64,000 nucleotides of DNA from Liolophura sinensis (taxonomy: Eukaryota > Mollusca > Polyplacophora > Chitonida > Chitonidae). Shown one piece after another: positions 23,701 to 36,190 of the stretch. The stretch spans positions 20,761,808 through 20,825,807 of the forward strand of contig NC_088301.1 in assembly GCF_032854445.1 (NCBI RefSeq), in the 5' to 3' direction. A program made the translations under genes and the position numbers. The notes under the pieces were generated by a model. The model saw nothing but the letters and a program-made list of their open reading frames with translations. It did no database searches and had not been told where the DNA came from. Within the stretch, counting starts at the first letter, position 1; each line of letters begins with the position of its first letter.

Positions 23701-24857
23701 GCCGCTATGCTTGGTAGTGGCAGCCATCTTCTATCAACAACCTTCTCGTTTGTCATCGGGGACATTCGGCAAACATCGGACCTGCGGCGCGGCGGACAGT
23801 TGCAACGTGCTGCGAGGATGTGACTAAAGGCCGTTTTTCACCGCTGACTTGTGACCATTTGCCAATTATCAGTCTCTTCTCGCTGCTCTGGTTTTACTCT
23901 CTACTCCGATAGGCTTTTATTACGTGTATATCCTATCGTTACCAGGTGTATTTGGGCAGGGTGAGGCAGGTCACTGGTGTAGTAACACAAGGGCGAGCGA
24001 AGGATAACGAAAACAAATGGGTGAGAACGTATACGATAGCCCTCAGTAACGACGGCTCCAACTGGTACAGTTACCCTGTAAACAGCCAAAAGCGGGTGAG
24101 TATACCTACATGCATGTATGTTGTTACTGGTGAGTATGTCCAAATATATATGGTTTCTTGTTTCTTGCCTCCGTCGGAAAGTCTGCAGGCAACCTGCGGA
24201 TGGTCTAGGATTTCCTTCGGGTTCTGCCCGGTTTCCTCCCACCACAATGCTGGCCGTTGTCGTATAAGTGAAATGTTCTTGAGCATTTATTTGAAAGAAA
24301 TTGTGCTCATATGGCTTGGCTTTTGTGCAAGCCGTATACATGATCATTTTAGTGGCGATGCGGATCTGGATCCACTGATTTTTTTAAACGAATCTTAATC
24401 ATTAGCTGACAAAAGATAAATGGCCATATATAACCTCTGACAGGGTTCTGTCAGAGAGAACTCGCCACGCAGTCAAGAGTGGTGGTGCTATGGTGGGGAA
24501 ATTTGCCCATTTAGCTGTGGCGGAAGTTTGTACCAGTAAATATTTAGCACCGGAATAATTTATGCACTGTATATGTACATTACCAAATGCAGTCGCCTCA
24601 GTTCTACTGAAACAATGTACATGGTGAATTCAAATACATTGTTTCTTATAAATAGCCTCTCAAAAGAATATGATCATTTGGCAATGTTTACAGCCATCAA
24701 AATCCTTTTTTATTTCCAGATATTCCAGGGAAATTTCGATCAGTCAACACCCGTCGTCAACAAGTTGGATAGCCCAGTATACGCGGCCTATGTGCGGATC
24801 TACCCATTGCTTTACAATGACTGGACGTGCCTCCGGTTTGACGTATTAGGATGTTAA
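14286..24857 (+). CDS. PAN/apple-like plus F5/8 type C (discoidin) domain membrane protein
   Basis: Four exons (14286-14703, 18897-19129, 23946-24095, 24720-24857) join with matching phases (1, 0, 0) to a 312-aa protein. Residues about 22-46 are strongly hydrophobic (IADILTVAVIISIYAI) without a clear cleavage site, suggesting a type II signal anchor with an extracellular C-terminus. Residues 86-124 have Cys at 88, 92, 98 and 117 with GCWAVKM, like PAN/apple modules. Residues about 152-312 form one F5/8C domain: WVYQTEGWVQ..., GAWCAS, PEWIQ|VYLG, VVTQGR, KWVRTYTIALSNDG, then NFDQSTPVV, YVRIYP and a terminal Cys. Such domains bind carbohydrates or phospholipids, so adhesion or innate recognition is an inference. 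An in-frame stop (14256-14258) precedes the ATG. Further phase-compatible exons within introns are not excluded. The 4.2- and 4.8-kb introns are full of transposons. ATTAAA at 25614 is a possible polyadenylation signal. Confidence 0.8.
15838..16135. repeat. About 46-bp tandem repeat, 6.5 copies
   Basis: Unit: TAAGTTATAACGTGCTTACA plus TCCCTGGTTTCTCTCAGTAA. Two unit types (AACGTGCTTAC and AACCACCTTA) alternate irregularly. Confidence 0.8.
17048..17291 (-). mobile_element. SINE-A, near full length
   Basis: Tail at left, tRNA-like head ending GGCCGAGGTGGTTAGC at right (complement). In the first intron of the discoidin gene, antisense. Confidence 0.85.
18123..18190. repeat. 21-bp tandem repeat, three copies
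   Basis: CAACCGACCAACCATTGCAAT and variants. Confidence 0.7.
18515..18590. repeat. 38-bp tandem duplication
   Basis: ATTACAGACCGTTGTCTA plus CCGTCTAGCAATCGATAT is followed directly by a second diverged copy. Confidence 0.65.
18665..18768 (+). mobile_element. SINE-A 3' half
   Basis: From CCGCCGGGCTCTGCCC to CAAATAAATAC; 130 bases before exon 2 of the discoidin gene. Confidence 0.8.
18897..19129 (+). CDS. Exon 2 of the discoidin protein: first half of F5/8C
   Basis: Acceptor TTATCTCTAG|GT, donor ATACAG|GTATCA. Encodes the region with GRYDNMDRGAGAWCAS and ends PEWIQ, the usual position just before the VDLG-like strand. Confidence 0.85.
19605..19830 (+). mobile_element. Possible tRNA-Arg-derived SINE
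   Basis: TCGTGGATACAGTGC, CCTTCTAATCGC (a TCT anticodon-loop look-alike) and GTTTCAAATCC (box B) occur in tRNA order, followed by unique sequence. One copy only, so uncertain. Confidence 0.3.
20272..20490 (-). mobile_element. SINE-A, near full length
   Basis: Complement of tail, body (CCGGGCAGAGCCCGGGGG) and most of the head. Confidence 0.85.
20549..20795 (+). mobile_element. SINE-B copy, first of a tandem pair
   Basis: Box-B-like TAGATCCAGGG, then CGACTGGTTGATCCGTATCA, CTTACTTGCCTTGGGTAA and CTAAGGACTCCTTCG. Truncated before its 3' tail. Confidence 0.8.
20796..21083 (+). mobile_element. SINE-B copy, second of a tandem pair
   Basis: Same body, complete 3' end GTTAAGTACGGCGTTAAAC plus CACTCACTCACT. 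Confidence 0.85.
22381..22546 (+). pseudogene. MADF/Myb-like gene fragment of Harbinger
   Basis: MASPSRTEDDFFFEKLINLV... NKATNDYKDLNIHDNSW resembles the first helices of MADF DNA-binding domains (LIxLVxxxxxLW/F...YKD). A TAG at 22513-22515 interrupts it; the frame beyond reads IVEQLNTTSG to a CAG|GTTAGT donor. Broken by the stop and by the MITE 66 bases later. Confidence 0.6.
22613..23445 (-). mobile_element. Long-inverted-repeat MITE, copy 2, nested in a Harbinger remnant
   Basis: About 833 bp. The asymmetric centre (GTCAGAAACAGGGTTTA) is inverted relative to copy 1, so this copy is in the opposite orientation. Left flank TA, right flank TA agree with a TA duplication. Confidence 0.75.
23569..23727 (-). 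pseudogene. Harbinger transposase N-terminal fragment
   Basis: 52-codon frame starting MAATTKHSG and containing ELLLSLIVARRQRKRRK, the Leu-then-poly-Arg signature of HARBI1-like N-termini. It then runs into a hydrophobic non-homologous tail and stop. No catalytic domain. Confidence 0.6.
23946..24095 (+). CDS. Exon 3 of the discoidin protein: F5/8C core
   Basis: Acceptor CGTTACCAG, donor AAGCGG|GTGAGT, exactly 50 codons in phase 0. VYLGRVRQVTGVVTQGR and WVRTYTIALSNDGSNW are hallmark F5/8C strands. Confidence 0.9.
24178..24285 (+). mobile_element. SINE-A middle fragment
   Basis: GGAAAGTCTGCAGGCAACC through AAGTGAAATGTTCTTGAG; no A-rich tail. Confidence 0.75.
24720..24857 (+). CDS. Exon 4 of the discoidin protein: F5/8C end and stop
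   Basis: Acceptor TTTTTATTTCCAG, ends with TAA at 24855-24857. Encodes FQGNFDQSTPVVNKL, AAYVRIYP and the closing Cys two codons before the domain ends, as is normal for discoidin domains. Confidence 0.85.
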   Translation: MFQGNFDQSTPVVNKLDSPVYAAYVRIYPLLYNDWTCLRFDVLGC

Positions 24858-26640
24858 GGAGGCACTCTGCACGACATGCCTTTCGGGTCTATCGATTCTA
24901 CACCTGGCTTTCTGATACGACTGAAAAGTGACGTAATCCGTGTTAGTCAATGAACGCTCCGTACGAAATACTTTTGCAGCATGAGAACAAATTTTATCAG
25001 TCAAAGTACAGGAGTGTCTTTATTACTGAGTCTCGCATTTCTAACGAAAAAAAAACTACCTCAGCAGTACTTGGCATCCTCAATTGCCCACAGGTGACCC
25101 ATACATAATCTCTATACTTAAAACCCGATCTCTTATCGACGAATTTGGTAAGACTGGGCCTGTACTCAACGTCTTGCTTCGCTCAGTAACAGGGACTCAG
25201 CAGCAGCAACATGCTAGCTACGGCTTACGACAGTACGGTCGTTTTCACTGGTCATTCTGGGTTATATTAATTAGCCGTCAATATCAGATTTGCGAACTCT
25301 TTCAGCAGAGGTAGTAGAAGGAAGGCTACGAGTGTCTGCACGAGAAGAGTATTAGGAAGGGTCCTCGGCTTGTGCTTCTGTGTGACATCTCTGAGAGTCC
25401 CCCGCACCCGAGGGAAAGGGGAGGGGACATTTATAACATGCACGGTGGTCAGAGAGCGTTTTTGTCCTTGTCACGTGTGCTTGCGGTTGAACATACCGAC
25501 ACACCATCAGAAGCTGTAGTCATGTGCTCGACTCGCCTCGTTATTCCAAATATCGATACAAGCTCTGTACATAAGTAGCCTACTGGCCAGTAAGCTTCTC
25601 GAATTATGTCTGAATTAAAGCATAGTTTTATCTGTGGATCAATTGGTCAGGGAAAATCGATTTAGTATAAAGCTCAGTATAAACAATGGAAGGCTGCTTA
25701 ATGTATTGACTATTAAAAAGACCGAGCCGGACATGTTCAGCAAAAATCCATACTTGCTAATATAATCAAATTTTCTTTATTTACCAAGAAGAGCTGAAAT
25801 TATTGCCTTTCATAAAATATCAGATATGTACTATTCGTAGTATTGAAATGATTCCAAAAGATATGAAATGACTCGGGTTTCAAATTTTACGATCTTAATT
25901 ACCGTACCGATTGTGAACGGTAACACGTGCACATACAGTATACGAGGCTGATATTTTCGACTATACTTTAAAATAATAGCAAATTTACGATTGAATCTGC
26001 GCTTATCGATTTTTTGTCAAACATCTTGGTTTGGTCTCTTTAATCTCATTGATCATGGTTTCTGCATGCCAACATTTGGGATTACAGTAATTAATAGAAA
26101 GTACTGTAAGGTGTTGACTATATATGCATGGGTCATGAGTTCATGACCGATGCTGTATACATGTAGCCCTGTACATTTAAATTCTACTAATGTACACAGT
26201 AATCATGACATCGTGACAGAAAAACACCAGGTCTTTAATTGTTTAAAATATGAGATCTATTACGCCATAGAATGAATGAATGAATGAATGAATGATTCTG
26301 GCTTAACGCCATAGAAGAGATATGTATTATATGGCGACTTGCATTTATAGAGCTGTAACAATCAAGAGTGACTTTTCCAGAGAGAATTCATTCGGTCTAC
26401 AAGAAATTGTATCAATGCACATAAATTGTATAAAACATCTATAATACATGCAGGCCTGTAAAGATCAAAGCTGAATAAAAGACTCGCATCTCTTACTCCT
26501 TTAATGAAACTTGTAATTACATATAATTTGACTAACCGCAAGTATATAATCTTAAGTTCACCAGTTTACTTTCTTTTTTTTTTGGTGTCGGTTCAATTCC
26601 GATATTGAATAGGGAATTTGGTGGAAGACCATTTGTCTTC
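24858..26640. other. Downstream flank of the discoidin gene
   Basis: Likely 3'UTR then intergenic. No exon recognised. Short frames at 25084-25578 show no family motif. Confidence 0.4.
26275..26305. repeat. (GAAT)n microsatellite
   Basis: Seven GAAT units followed by CTGGCTTAACGCCATAG, which looks like a minus-strand SINE-B/C tail remnant. Confidence 0.8.
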
Positions 26641-26798
26641 CCTCTCCGGACCTACGTGGGAAGGTCTGTAGCAACAGGCGGATGGTCGTGGGTTTACCCC
26701 CGGCTCTGCCCGATTTCCATCCACCATAGTGTTGGCCGCCGTCGCATACTAAGTGAAATATTTTTGAGTACAGCGTAAAACACCAATTTTTCTTCCAT
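26640..26798 (+). mobile_element. SINE-A 3' part
   Basis: CTCTCCGGACCTACGTGGGAAGG through GTAAAACACCAAT; tail lost. Confidence 0.8.
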
Positions 26799-27068
26799 CG
26801 TCATGGCACAAGTATATATGCACGTTACACGTGAAAAAAGTATTTTACCAATTTTAGGTCGATGATTTATATAAGTAAAAGAAGTTAGTATAATGAGCGG
26901 TAGAAAATGACAAAACAAAGGAGGAATAATTCAGAAATAAAACGTAACTTGCCATGTTCAAATCACCTAAATATATAACGCACAGCTCAGGGGAGTTGCG
27001 CGCTGTTTGAGAACAAGGGGCCGCAACTCTGATACTTGAGTGAAACATTCTCCTTGGGCAAGTCCAAG

Positions 27069-27218
27069 TCAGTGGCTCGGGTGTGAAATAAACTCCCACT
27101 TATACTGTTTGTCATTTATGCCAAATTGAACGGCCATGGCCATTTTCTCTAACGTGCTTGGTAGCTCTAAGTTGGAACATTTATCTGGAATTCTTACTAT
27201 GGCCATGGAGTGCGCCAT
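27069..27218 (-). CDS. Possible first exon of an unidentified minus-strand gene
   Basis: ATG at 27216-27218 in good context (AACATGG) opens 49 codons (MAHSMAIVRIPDKC... LPSTLEKMAMAVQFGINDKQ). The composition looks coding and there is promoter-like sequence directly upstream. Possible donors are ACA|GTATAA near 27101 or TAA|GTGGGA. No family recognised and no downstream exon found. Confidence 0.25.
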   Translation of the reverse strand: MAHSMAIVRIPDKCSNLELPSTLEKMAMAVQFGINDKQYKWEFISHPSH

Positions 27219-27245
27219 GTTACAGCAATCGGAAATACGATGTGA

Positions 27246-27344
27246 TGACGTCACTCGTGCCTCACATGGCTAAAAGGTAAAACAGTGTTCGCGTGACGTC
27301 AGCGGAAACGGCTGCTTCCTCGAGTAATACTCTCACCTGATTGG
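27246..27344 (-). promoter_or_regulatory. Promoter-like cluster: two CREs and a CCAAT box
   Basis: Two perfect TGACGTCA palindromes (27246-27253, 27294-27301) and, on minus, CCAAT at 27340-27344 in the order CCAAT-CRE-CRE-ATG. No TATA box. A plus-strand transcript is also possible. Confidence 0.4.
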
Positions 27345-27419
27345 CTAATGTTCATAAAATGGCTTGGGGAGGGGGCTGTCGATTTTCTTAATGTGAGCGG
27401 TATTACTTATTCCGAACGG

Positions 27420-29550
27420 TGAAATCTAGGTAATTCAAAATCACAAAAGCAAAAAGGTATGCTTTTTAAACTTTATGTGGCATACTTTATGGATATATCC
27501 TATGCATACATGATAGATATACATACATTTGGTCTAGTGTTGTCCTTGAAAACAAGCACGCGTCCCGACAGCACAACCCACAAACCCTATTTTATGATTA
27601 AAATGGCTTATGCATGAAGGTGTTTCCAATTCGGGTACTGTTTAGAGTTTAGGAGGCATGTTAGAAATAAAGTTACATCCCACACGTATACAAGGCCTCC
27701 TGGGACATTTCCTTCAGCACTAATATATCTGATGTCTGTCTGTTGGTAACTTAGTTTTGTGCGTATTTAACAAGTCTTTCTATGCAACAGATTCTTGCAA
27801 ATCAGCGCCTAAGACACTGGCTCGATCATCAAAAGATATAATTTGCTTGAACCAGCATAACAGCGGCATGATTCAAGAGCGTATAAAAATGGAAATAATA
27901 TATTCCTAGCCAGAAACGGGGAACGGGTCATTACATCGCTATAGGGCACAATATTAAGATTGATTCATTTATATGATTAGTGTTTTACGCCATATACTCA
28001 AGAATATTCCACTTATACGACGGCGGCCAGCATTATAGTGGGAGGAAGCAGGACAGAGCCACCACGAAACCAGAGACAGAAACCCACGACCTTCCGCAGG
28101 TTGCTGCAAGATTAAGAGCTACACACGAGCTTACATGTAAATGCAGCTTTTAAAGGTATCGTTTGTTTTCTGTGGAACTGCTCTGGCTTTTAATATTTCC
28201 GTCACATAGGAGTATCAACGAGTGACATAACACTATAAATGTAAACAAGTAGTGCTGTTGTAACTCTCTGTCTCATATCCTGGACAGGACGATCCCACAC
28301 GCGAGACCAGTATTTGTCCTATTTCCTTGTTTGATGGTTTCATCATGCACTGTCAGAAGTACGTATAGAGTGTGCTACGCTCTCTTCATAGGCCTTTTTC
28401 ACAATTCCCCTTCAACGTACTCAAACGCACAAGCGGGAAAGCAGAAATCTAGCGGTTTCGACTTGGGAGAGAAAGCAGAAATCTTGCGTTTCCGACTTTG
28501 GTCAGGACATCTCCCAGTAAATAGCAACTTGAAGGTAAGAATTCACATCTGTGTAATGTTTGTCAGGTTGAAAGACAACCCAGCATGTTTCACTGGTGTG
28601 TGTCACCCTCCACTCAAAATCAACAATCCTAACTCGAAAGCGGGCGATTGTATAGGCATATATGTGAAAAAGAAACAATGGGTAGCATGAAAGCTAGGCT
28701 TGACATCTTTTTTCGTTTATTAAAGGATCCAGGTTGACGATTTCGTCTGATAATATTTTGATTAAGGGCGAAGAAAATATATGTCAGATGAAAGACCATT
28801 AAACACTGTTCATAAATTTAGTTTGATTTTTTTTTTCTATATAGTTTTTTTGTAAAACCTATTTAAAACTTTGGATTCTACGGCAGCCTTTTCTGCCATA
28901 TCGGGACCACTGACGTCATTTACCACACACAATTTGATATATTGCACACTGCCAATAAGCATAAACGACGCGTTATTTGGTTCATGTCTCCCCAAAGCTG
29001 TTGTGTGATTCTCAGACAAATTATTTCCTACAATTCCTCAGTATCGTGTTGTCTATATTTAGTAAAATCGCTCCATTGCCCAGTCTCATGTACAACCGAG
29101 TACATGCATCAATTGGCGTGCTTCTATCTATCTGTTTACGTATACTTGTCAACCTATATTCTGAGAGAGAAAGTACAAGGATTGAGCTTCTTTAAAATTC
29201 CCCCCGAACAGAGATAGAATTCACGTCTGTTTTTCACATGAGCATTCCACACTACTCGGCCACCATACAGTGCGATGTGCAATGAATTATGCGACGTCGA
29301 AAATTAAAGCCGAGATCATGCTGCGCGATTTTACCTATCCATGCAGTGAAAATACAGGACAATCTCAGTTTCATACCACCTTTCCACTGAATACATTGAG
29401 AGTTGACCAATCAGTAACTTGATGAAGTCTGCAAGTCGACAAGGTACAAATCGCGCAATGTGAACGGTGTATACCCCGGTATCCATGAATACTGATACTA
29501 TTGATGCTCAGTCGCATTGTACATGTAGGAATTATATACACATGTACATA
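27420..29550. other. Intergenic with one SINE
   Basis: Nothing supported apart from the SINE-A at 27.96 kb and an isolated CRE (TGACGTCA) at about 28911. A 119-residue frame at 28331 has no homology. Confidence 0.4.
27964..28110 (-). mobile_element. SINE-A 3' part
   Basis: Complement of tail and body with an insertion near 28065. Confidence 0.75.
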
Positions 29551-29552
29551 GG

Positions 29553-29816
29553 AATGGCGTGGCTAAGTTGGTTAGCACGCTAGCGCAGCGTAATGACCCA
29601 GGAGTCTCTCACCAATGTGGTCGCTGTGAGTTCAAGTCCAGCTCATGTTGGCTTCCTCTCCGGCCGTATGTGGGAAGGTCTGTCAGGATGGTCGTGGGTT
29701 TCCCCCCCCCCCCCCACCGGGCTCTGCCCGGTTTCCACCCACCATAATACTGACCGCCGTCGTATAAGTGAAATATCCTTGAGTACTGTGTAAAACACCA
29801 ATCAAATAAATAAACA
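29553..29816 (+). mobile_element. SINE-A, full length
   Basis: Best-preserved copy: head with box B GAGTTCAAGTCC, CCGTATGTGGGAAGGTCTG, an expanded C run near 29703, and the (AAAT)n tail. Confidence 0.88.
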
Positions 29817-29974
29817 CACGAATGACTGATATCCAGCCTACGCTTTCGTTTTATACATAGATGATGGCTCTAACTATATGTACGTATGATTCGGGTTTTA
29901 CGGCATACTTTGTAATTTTTCAATCATATTGAAGCGAGAAGACAGTAGATGTGTGTACATATACTGTGCCTATA

Positions 29975-30225
29975 TGTGGTAGGGCGAGTCCATGTGCCGA
30001 TGTGCATTCACCATTGAAGTATCATACCACAGACACCAGGCATGACACCCCACCCAGTCACATTATACTGACACCGCACCAACCAATCCAGTTTCCGTAC
30101 TCTAACCTCAGTGCTGGACGCCAAGCAAGGCAGCAACAAATACCAAACAAGTCTTTGGAATGACACGACCCAGGTTAGATCCAAGGCCTCCCTGCTTCGA
30201 GGCGGAAGCTTTATCCATTTGACCT
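29975..30225 (-). mobile_element. SINE-C-related copy
   Basis: Shares GACACCCCACCCRGTCACAT and CTCTAACCTC..GCTG with 37.78-37.95 kb and, complemented, parts of the 52.3-kb element. Confidence 0.45.
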
Positions 30226-30254
30226 CTGAAGCGGTAAACAAAGAAATGTCTTCC

Positions 30255-30332
30255 ACTGGTTCCGTGTGGCCGTATGCCAGCTATCACACTGCCGTCGCTG
30301 CTCTGGTTTTTCTGTCTATCCTGTAAGGCCTG
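30255..30332 (+). repeat. Dispersed repeat with ATCACACTGCCGTC, third copy
   Basis: TGTGGCCGTATGCCAGCTAT and CTCTGGTTTTTCTGTCTATCC. A shorter fourth piece lies at 23845-23915. Confidence 0.5.
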
Positions 30333-30424
30333 TCTTAATTATGTTATATGCATTTATGTACGTCTGATTAAGTATGCGCTTCAGCTGTGTCTTTATATCT
30401 GTAGGCGTGCCAAATACCTATAGC

Positions 30425-30510
30425 CCTTTCTTCCAGCCATAAACCTGGCCACCGTCAAAGGCGAATTCTTGAGTACCGCATTAAACACCAATGAAATAAA
30501 ACCAAATAAA
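30425..30510 (+). mobile_element. SINE-A 3' fragment
   Basis: Diverged tail region: CTTGAGTACCGCATTAAACA and AATGAAATAAAACC. Confidence 0.55.
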
Positions 30511-30524
30511 ATGTGCAGGCTCTA

Positions 30525-30807
30525 TACTCCTTACGGCGCATGCGTGGCTTTCGCTTTACATCACTGCCACCAATAGACAAGCTTGACCTTTGGAACCCGT
30601 GAGACGCACGCAGATTTGTTTAGGCTTAGCCTCATCACTTATCTCCTCCCGGGAACTATATAATCAGCATTCATTAATAAAATTATTATTAGAGACAAAG
30701 GTGAGACATAGTTTTTGTGTTTTCTGACATCACTTTCTTCCTCATCACCGTGACCCCACTGACCTCGGTAGAGATGGTAGAGATGGACGCATGCGCTGTA
30801 AGGACTA
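30525..30807. mobile_element. Small MITE, second family, copy 2
   Basis: Inverted ends ACTCCTTACGGCGCATGCGT and, complemented from the right, AGTCCTTACAGCGCATGCGT. No coding capacity. Confidence 0.65.
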
Positions 30808-31137
30808 CGTGTCTATAGGTATAACAGTGTCCGACTTTCTCCGCAATAATCGACGTCACATTTGGGAGGATAAAAGGAACTACAGTGTTTAGTATTCACA
30901 ACACTGATCATCACTGCAAATTAGACTGTGCAGACATCAGTAACCGCACTACAATAGTTTCACTAACACCCAATCAGAAGTTGTAAATGCCCTGTGAGGA
31001 ACATGGCGAGAAGAAAGGATAATACCATATGTCGACTTCAATCACCACATTCTATCATCAACATCGCCATGTACAACAGACAGGCCAATATTTTACAATT
31101 AACGAGGTTCCAAAATAAAGCCATGATTAGGCCCTGT

Positions 31138-31370
31138 CACACGATTAAACGTATCATTTTAAGATGATTATAAGCGCGGATACACGATAAAGTGCAGCAT
31201 CTTGGCAAAATTATACCCTGCTGCACGATAAAGCATGGTATACCATGGACACGCCCTGGTACACGATTATGCCCATCGTTTAAACCCAATCAGGCCATTT
31301 TATAAGATGAAGCACATCATGGTTAGGTGGAGAGAGCCTTAAGCATTAGGCGCTGTTCAACGATTAAGTC
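31138..31370. repeat. Degenerate about 41-bp repeat with CACGATAAA core
   Basis: CACACGATTAAAC, TACACGATAAAGTGC, TGCACGATAAAGCATGG, TACACGATTATGCC, and more distantly TTCAACGATTAAGTC. Confidence 0.45.
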
Positions 31371-31625
31371 TAGCAGGCACTGTTATGCAACTAGCCGCTC
31401 AACACCCCTTAAGCTCCTTCCTCCCTAATAAACTTCAGCGAAAGCGTGGTTAGAACACGATACGCCACCAGTCTTCAGGAGTGACATGATACAGGAGTAA
31501 ACCTTATGCGCAAGAAAGAATAAAGGGAACTCTGAAAGCATTCTTTTCCGCTAAAGACTCCTCAAAGAAAAAAATATTGTTTCTTTTTTCCATAATTTAG
31601 TTATTTTTCACACTTTTTATAAATA

Positions 31626-31631
31626 TTTATT
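31626..31631 (-). terminator. Candidate polyadenylation signal for the OSER1-like gene
   Basis: TTTATT on plus reads AATAAA on minus, about 970 bases past the stop. No nearer canonical hexamer was found in a quick reading, so a 1-kb 3'UTR is implied. Confidence 0.3.
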
Positions 31632-32603
31632 GCATTTTGAAGATTGACAGCCACCGAAAAGCAGCACACAGATATAGATTGATTATATATATATATATCT
31701 TATATACATAGAGGTACCATAAAATTTCCTAAAACCTACAGTAACCGGTTACCATCAGTTGTAATACTTGACAATATCTGTGAAAATTCGACATAAACCT
31801 AGCAAGTGACAGGGGAGATCACTCTTGATGTGCTGTTGTACACATGTACAAGCATCTCACTCTCACTTCTTCCTCTATCTTGTGCCTCCATAGTTCGCCA
31901 AGTCATTGCAGCTTGCAACTCCTTCCTAAATTGAAATACAAGCTTACTGGTCACAACAAATGTTACAAATCCTCAAGTCTATGTAATTCTATATAACAGC
32001 TTAACCCACCCATAATCAAGGACAACCTATCAGAGGCAAAAGGATGATCTAAACCATGACGTCATCCACCGTAAACAGAAGCCTTTTCACTACTTAACAT
32101 TCAAGTGAACATTTTTCTTTTCTGTTTTTTACTTTTCGGAAAAAAAAAAAAAAATTATCGATCAAAAACAAAAATATTTCTGCACTAAGTATTAGTAAGC
32201 ATCAAACATACAAATCACCAAACACAAAACCTAAACCAAATCAGGTACAAATTCTTGGCAAATTAACAAAAAAAAAAATTGTTTTTTTTTTTGGAGAACC
32301 TATCATCTTTTTATAAATCTTTTTAAACACATAATGATGAAGAAAGCCACAATGAAATAAACTTGAGTAAATACTGCTGTGTATGCAGAACAAAGGTAGT
32401 GATGCAAAAACCACAGAAGAAAAAAATCTGAAAGAATCATAAAAGCACTCCGATGGCTACGTCACCTAAACCAAACAACAAGGAGACCACTAGCAGTAAA
32501 ATATATAAGGCCATAGTACTGCCATAAAATTTGTTTCTACTAATATCATGTACGTGAAAATCTGTACACATAATCTGTAGGCAATCCACGTGGTTAAAGA
32601 GTT

Positions 32604-35874
<3,271 letters not shown>

Positions 35875-36114
35875 TTCCCCCCGTTCTACAACCGCCAACC
35901 CTCCCCTAACCTGCAAGAGAAATGAAAAATTAATCAAGTATTTGGTTGTGTCTTAAACTTTCTGTTCTCCAGGCAACGACTTAAATAATCAGTTTAAATT
36001 TGATGGCCATTTTCAAGAATCTGTAAACTTCATGCTGTCCAGTACAATGTCACAGTACACATTGTGGCACTGGCATCAACACTTTCTTGCTTTTACGTTG
36101 GTATACCTGATGTC

Positions 36115-36190
36115 AATGGAGTGAGTGAATGCTCAGAGTTTAATGTCGTACTTACAAATTTTTCAGTCATATGACAACGAAGGAGTTCTA
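36115..36190 (-). mobile_element. SINE-B 3' fragment
   Basis: Complement of TCGTTGTCATATGACTGAAA and GTAAGTACGACATTAAAC plus CACTCACTCC. Confidence 0.65.

Larger units (their letters stand above)
22146..23830. mobile_element. Dead PIF/Harbinger transposon, split by a MITE
   Basis: Left end GGGCCAATTTCCACTGCAC with GC-rich subterminal repeats (CCGCGCCGCA), then a MADF-type start on plus and a HARBI1-type N-terminus on minus at the other end, the usual two-gene convergent layout. The interior, including the DDE catalytic part, is gone. The right terminus was not resolved. Confidence 0.65.
19130..23945 (+). other. Intron 2 of the discoidin gene
   Basis: Mostly transposons: a possible SINE at 19.6 kb, SINE-A, the SINE-B pair, and the Harbinger/MITE nest. 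21.1-22.1 kb has no recognised feature. Confidence 0.6.
30830..32600. other. Intergenic and OSER1-like 3'UTR
   Basis: Right part (about 31.6-32.6 kb) is AT-rich and fits a minus-strand 3'UTR. GGATAAAAGG at about 30870 could be a TATA element on plus, but no gene follows. Confidence 0.35.

Noticed and set aside
23901-24398. 148- and 150-residue frames around 24 kb
   Set aside because: The minus frame is the shadow of discoidin exon 3 plus a SINE; the plus frame overruns the exon's GTGAGT donor into the SINE.
30860-30905. TATA-like GGATAAAAGG with a downstream initiator-like site
   Set aside because: No gene or exon follows on plus, so kept only as a remark.
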